Assembly (NCBI RefSeq): GCF_022511585.1
Contig: NZ_JAKWBN010000001.1
Coordinates: forward strand, 420,269 to 484,268
Direction of reading: 5' to 3'
From: Shimazuella soli
GTDB lineage: Bacteria; Bacillota; Bacilli; Thermoactinomycetales; Thermoactinomycetaceae
Length of the DNA: 64,000 bases
In this document: one piece after another, positions 61,310 through 64,000 of the stretch
Layout of the letters: the number at the start of each line of letters is the position of its first letter
Numbering within the stretch: position 1 is the first letter of the stretch
Notes under the pieces: generated by a model
The model's database searches: none
The model's input: only the letters and a program-made list of their open reading frames with translations
Told to the model about the DNA's origin: nothing
Position numbers and translations under genes: made by a program

Positions 61310-62233
61310 TTATTCATGAAGCCTCTCTGGTACCATCCATTCCACCAACTTAGCAAATCCAGCACATACAGGGAGTACCAACAGAGAACATACAATGTTA
61401 TAAATTGTCTGCGTATGTGCAACTTGAATCGAAGGATCGCCCGAAAATTGAGAGACTACATCAAGGAGAAGTGGGATGAGTGGGAGGAATAAGAGTGCTC
61501 CTCCTACATTTAGAACAAGGTGTGCAATCGCAACTCTTTTGGCGGAGGGTTTGGTTTGTAGTGCTGCGATCAAACCAGTCGCACATGTTCCCACATTGCT
61601 TCCGATTACGACAGCAATTGCAAATGGAAGCGTAATGACCGAAGAAGCGTAAAAGCCCATCGCAATGGCTACCATCGCACTGCTGCTGTGAATGAGTGCA
61701 GTGATCACCATTCCTGTGAGAAATCCCATTAAAATGGGATGATCTGTACCTGACATCAGCCAATCGATATAACCAGCTTGCTCTAAAGGAGTAGCAACAC
61801 CTTGCATATATTTTACCCCGGCAAAAATAAGCCCAAGACCAAACCATATGGGTCCGGTTCTTTGTTTAATGAAAATTAAAATAAGTCCGATCGCCACTAA
61901 TGGCCAGGCGAAATCATCTAATTTTAAGGCAAGTAGTTGCGTCGTAACAGTGGTTCCGATGTTGGTACCAAGAATAATGCCTAATGATTGAGCAAAAGTA
62001 AGCAATCCTGTATCGACTAAACCGATAGTGAAAACTGTCACTGCTGTACTGCTTTGCAGTAATGCGGTCAAGATTGTTCCACACACCATTCCTCGCCAAG
62101 GTGTTTTAGTAAAGCGTAACAAAATATTTTGGAGATGCTTTTCTGCCAGGCTTTCAAGACCACTTCGCATCATTTTCATTCCGAATAAAAAGATGACAAG
62201 TCCCCCGCAAAAGGGAAGTAAAATAGCCGTCAT
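61310..62233 (-). CDS. yqeW: Na+/phosphate cotransporter-like protein (YqeW type)
   Basis: A 307-aa polytopic membrane protein of the NptA/PNaS family with the internal inverted repeat. The first copy has LLQSSTAVTVF and LGTNIGTTVTTQ; the second has ALIHSSSAMVAIAMG and GSNVGTCATG. The QSS motifs line the Na+/Pi site. There is no C-terminal PhoU domain, which agrees with B. subtilis YqeW, encoded at the same place after mtaB. Transport of phosphate is inferred from family. Confidence 0.92.
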   Translation of the reverse strand: MTAILLPFCGGLVIFLFGMKMMRSGLESLAEKHLQNILLRFTKTPWRGMVCGTILTALLQSSTAVTVFTIGLVDTGLLTFAQSLGIILGTNIGTTVTTQLLALKLDDFAWPLVAIGLILIFIKQRTGPIWFGLGLIFAGVKYMQGVATPLEQAGYIDWLMSGTDHPILMGFLTGMVITALIHSSSAMVAIAMGFYASSVITLPFAIAVVIGSNVGTCATGLIAALQTKPSAKRVAIAHLVLNVGGALLFLPLIPLLLDVVSQFSGDPSIQVAHTQTIYNIVCSLLVLPVCAGFAKLVEWMVPERLHE

Positions 62234-62290
62234 AAATCTTCCTCCTCCTTACATCATATGGGGAAGAGGACATGCACATGCTTTCTAAAT

Positions 62291-62319
62291 AAAAAAGCGA
62301 TTCCTAATTAGGAATCACT
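62291..62319 (-). terminator. Terminator of the 96-aa gene
   Basis: GTGATTCC and GGAATCGC pair around TAATTA on the minus strand, followed by TTTTTTA. Confidence 0.8.
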
Positions 62320-62331
62320 AGAAAAGAGGAG

Positions 62332-62622
62332 TTATCTCTTTTTGGGCTGCCTGTTTAAAAAAGGGGGGGAATCTATCTCATCAAACTCAGGATAAAATGG
62401 ATTTTGCCATTCTGGATGTTCGGATGGCTCTTGTTGTTTAGAGCGGGTATTTTTTTGGTCACCTGCTGGTGTTGGTTCTCCTAGATAAAACCAAGGGTCT
62501 TCTTGAAACTCATCGATAAAAGGTCCGTTAGGTTGATTCCACTTTTTTTCTACTTCCTCTGTCACTAATTGTTTGACTAATTTCCGTAATGCGGCTTCAC
62601 TAACAGTATATTTTTTCGCCAA
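62332..62622 (-). CDS. Hypothetical protein (96 aa), Pro/Glu-rich
   Basis: A short N-terminal helix (VSEAALRKLVKQLVTEEVEKK) is followed by a Pro-, Trp- and acidic-rich tail (FQEDPWFYLGEPTPAGDQKN, PEWQNPFYPEFDEIDSPPFL) that is probably disordered. An AGGGGAG ribosome binding site precedes the ATG. It is monocistronic, between yqeW and the divergent HIT gene. No family is recognised. Confidence 0.65.
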   Translation of the reverse strand: MAKKYTVSEAALRKLVKQLVTEEVEKKWNQPNGPFIDEFQEDPWFYLGEPTPAGDQKNTRSKQQEPSEHPEWQNPFYPEFDEIDSPPFLNRQPKKR

Positions 62623-62698
62623 AATGAACTCTCCCCTTTGTTAAAATCGTGTTATAGTGTATGCTGATAAGATGTAAAGGTGAATAGTGGAGGTTACA

Positions 62699-63040
62699 AT
62701 GGACTGTATTTTTTGTAAAATTGTAGCGGGAGAAATCCCTTCAGAAAAAGTATATGAAGATGAAGATTTGTATGCCTTTTATGATATTCAGCCCGCTGCA
62801 CCTGCTCATGTCTTACTTATTCCAAAGAAGCATATATCTTCGATGATGGATGTAAAAGAAGAAGATAAGGGACTTATGGGTAACTTAATACTCAGTATCC
62901 AAAAAATAGCTGGACAATTAGGTATGGATAAAGAAGGCTTTCGTGTCGTTAACAACATAGGAGAGTTTGGGCAGCAAACCGTTCCTCATATTCATTTTCA
63001 TCTGATAGGTGGACGTCAACTGACTTGGCCTCCAGGTTAA
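62699..63040 (+). CDS. HIT-family nucleotide hydrolase (Hint-like)
   Basis: A 113-aa histidine-triad protein, probably a purine nucleoside phosphoramidase. It starts MDCIFCKIVAGEIPSEKVYE, with two zinc-type Cys in CIFC, then AHVLLIPKKHISSM and the triad PHIHFHLIGGR. The ATG at 62699 is chosen because GTGGAGG lies before it; the GTG at 62687 is part of that site. Hint proteins of this size are usually dimeric and cytosolic. Confidence 0.95.
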   Translation: MDCIFCKIVAGEIPSEKVYEDEDLYAFYDIQPAAPAHVLLIPKKHISSMMDVKEEDKGLMGNLILSIQKIAGQLGMDKEGFRVVNNIGEFGQQTVPHIHFHLIGGRQLTWPPG

Positions 63041-63046
63041 GAAGCT

Positions 63047-63190
63047 TTGACATCGCCTTATTTGATGATTTATAATGGAAAATGACCTTTTGTGTTCAAA
63101 ATTTTACAAGGTTATTGCAGGTGTCGTGGATGCTGACCTCCTTTATATTGGATCAGGCCGCTATCTGCTTACTCTAGTGGCTTTTGTTTG
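63047..63190 (+). promoter_or_regulatory. Promoter and leader of rpsU-yqeY with possible attenuator
   Basis: TTGACA (63047-63052), an 18-base spacer and TATAAT (63071-63076) make a near-ideal sigma-A promoter. The leader of about 130 bases ends with a hairpin, GCCGCTA/TAGTGGC, followed by TTTTGTTTG, just before the rpsU ribosome binding site. This could be an attenuator responding to a ribosomal signal. Confidence 0.6.
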
Positions 63191-63211
63191 CCCTTGGAGG
63201 GAGGGAGAAGC

Positions 63212-63391
63212 ATGGTTGAAACACGTGTGAGAAAAAATGAATCACTCGATACTGCTTTACGTCGTTTCAAACGTTCCATCTCAAAAGATGGGGTTTTATC
63301 GGAGGCTAGAAAGCGCGAGCGTTATGACAAACCCAGTGTGAAACGGAAAAAGAAAGCGGAAGCAGCAGCACGCAATAAAAAGCGTAGATAA
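63212..63391 (+). CDS. rpsU: 30S ribosomal protein S21
   Basis: A 59-aa basic protein beginning [20 protein letters not shown] and ending [13 protein letters not shown], the S21 pattern. It acts in translation initiation on the 30S subunit. The start at ATG 63212 follows GGAGGGAGGGAG; an in-frame upstream start at 63188 overlaps the leader hairpin. It is 14 bases upstream of yqeY. Confidence 0.97.
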   Translation: MVETRVRKNESLDTALRRFKRSISKDGVLSEARKRERYDKPSVKRKKKAEAAARNKKRR

Positions 63392-63405
63392 GAGGTGTCC
63401 GATCT

Positions 63406-63849
63406 GTGAGCTTAATCCAGCAGTTGGATCAAGATATGAAAGCTGCGATGAAACAAAAAGACAAAGAAACATTGTCTACCATTCGCATGGTTCGTTCCTC
63501 CATTAAAAAGGTGGAGATCGATAATCGAGGCGAACTAAGTGATGATCAAGTATTAGAGGTACTTGTACGCGAGATCAAGCAACGCAAGGACTCTCTGCAA
63601 GAATATGAAAAAGCAGGTCGTGAAGATCTTGCTGCAAAGGAAAAACGTGAGATCGAAATTTTGTCTGCGTATCTTCCTGCACAATTAACCGAAGAAGAAC
63701 TTCTTGAAATTGTGAAAAAGGCAATTGCTGATACAGGTGCTTCTTCGAAAAAAGAAATGGGCAAAGTGATGAGTGTTGTTGTGCCGCTTACAAAAGGGCG
63801 TGCAGACGGCAAGAAGGTAAATCAGTTGGTCCAGCAGTTACTCGGATGA
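63406..63849 (+). CDS. yqeY: GatB/YqeY family protein
   Basis: A 147-aa helical protein related to the C-terminal domain of the GatB amidotransferase subunit. It starts MSLIQQLDQDMKAAMKQKDK, with TLSTIRMVRSSIKKVEI, SAYLPAQLTEEELLEIV and GKVMSVVVPLTKGRADGKKV. A tRNA-related role is assumed but not established. The GTG start at 63406 follows AGAGGTG. Position after rpsU is standard in Firmicutes. Confidence 0.95.
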   Translation: MSLIQQLDQDMKAAMKQKDKETLSTIRMVRSSIKKVEIDNRGELSDDQVLEVLVREIKQRKDSLQEYEKAGREDLAAKEKREIEILSAYLPAQLTEEELLEIVKKAIADTGASSKKEMGKVMSVVVPLTKGRADGKKVNQLVQQLLG

Positions 63850-63876
63850 CAGCGTGTTTTTTGCGCTGTCTTTTTT
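63847..63876 (+). terminator. Terminator of rpsU-yqeY
   Basis: GACAGCG and CGCTGTC flank an 8-base loop, followed by TTTTTTT. Confidence 0.9.
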
Positions 63877-63903
63877 TCAACATCAAGAAAGGGGATAGAA
63901 GTT

Positions 63904-64000
63904 ATGACCCTTGGAACCACTATGCTTGTAGCTTCGACTAGCTGGGATATCGTAACACATCCTGCTATCATGGCTATTCTTTTAACAATTGGCTTAGCGG
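63904..64000 (+). CDS. Start of an NfeD-like membrane protein (cut by the window end)
   Basis: ATG at 63904 with AAAGGGGA 8 bases upstream. The 32 visible residues read MTLGTTMLVASTSWDIVTHP, then AIMAILLTIGLA. This resembles the first membrane segments that follow the protease domain in YqeZ/NfeD proteins, and yqeZ is the usual gene after yqeY. If so, this copy starts without the ClpP-like protease domain (a short NfeD). Confidence 0.5.
   Translation, partial: MTLGTTMLVASTSWDIVTHPAIMAILLTIGLA

Overview
The window looks like a chromosomal segment of a low-to-moderate-GC, endospore-forming member of the Bacillales. The evidence is a conserved block in the Bacillus order (comEA ... comEC-holA ... 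rpsT-gpr-spoIIP-yqxA-lepA-hemW-hrcA-...-grpE-dnaK-dnaJ-prmA-rsmE-mtaB ... yqeW ... rpsU-yqeY-nfeD), plus spore coat genes, gpr, spoIIP, CIRCE, cre and T-box sites and GlpP-type leaders. An archaeal-like chaperonin and a GH6 glycosidase suggest a lineage such as Thermoactinomycetaceae, but that placement is an inference. No rRNA, tRNA or CRISPR array was seen.

Layout. 0.3-1.5 kb: speE and a small unknown gene. 1.8-5.5 kb: a decayed IclR-type regulator, the leuS T-box leader and leuS, and a frameshifted Phd/YefM-type antitoxin. 5.6-10.5 kb, minus strand: the glycerol regulon glpP, glpF-glpK, glpD, with two antiterminator-controlled leaders and a cre box. 10.6-17.8 kb: a spore-coat/polysaccharide cluster with two CotS-like proteins (one carrying a long Lys/Arg-rich tail), a glycosyltransferase, an epimerase, UDP-glucose dehydrogenase and a nucleotidyltransferase. 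18-29 kb: the competence locus, with comEA and comEC pushed apart by a VOC protein, rocD, dcd and a large collagen-like/beta-helix protein, followed by holA. 29-34.8 kb: accessory genes (GH6 cellulase, LysE-type exporter, FAD oxidoreductase, DUF523, CcdC-like protein) and rpsT.

The most notable feature is at 34.9-43.7 kb. The spore germination protease gene gpr is split into two fragments by a 7,718-bp element bounded by an identical 8-bp core, GGAGTTCC. The element carries a large serine recombinase at its right end, a 57-aa candidate directionality factor, a rifampicin phosphotransferase-like gene, a Fic protein, a small membrane protein and an alien-looking GC-rich ORF. Recombination between the cores restores gpr exactly in frame (363 aa). 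The reconstructed circle junction is a strong imperfect palindrome around a central GT, as expected of a serine-integrase attP. This resembles the skin/SPbeta class of sporulation-gene intervening elements, but in a forespore gene.

44-60 kb: spoIIP, yqxA, an L,D-transpeptidase, lepA, hemW and a CIRCE-controlled heat-shock operon in which a group II/III (archaeal-like) chaperonin lies between hrcA and grpE. The operon is followed by prmA, rsmE and mtaB. 60-64 kb: a Nudix hydrolase, a Na/Pi cotransporter, a HIT protein, rpsU, yqeY and the start of an NfeD-like gene.

Two scattered patterns cut across this layout. First, four isolated, GC-rich, short orphan ORFs (29.4, 35.8, 43.8 and 60.2 kb) differ visibly in base and codon use from their neighbours. 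Second, a family of dispersed intergenic repeats (7.4, 50.2 and 57.8 kb, with an extra module shared by 57.9 and 21.8 kb) ends in a conserved hairpin.
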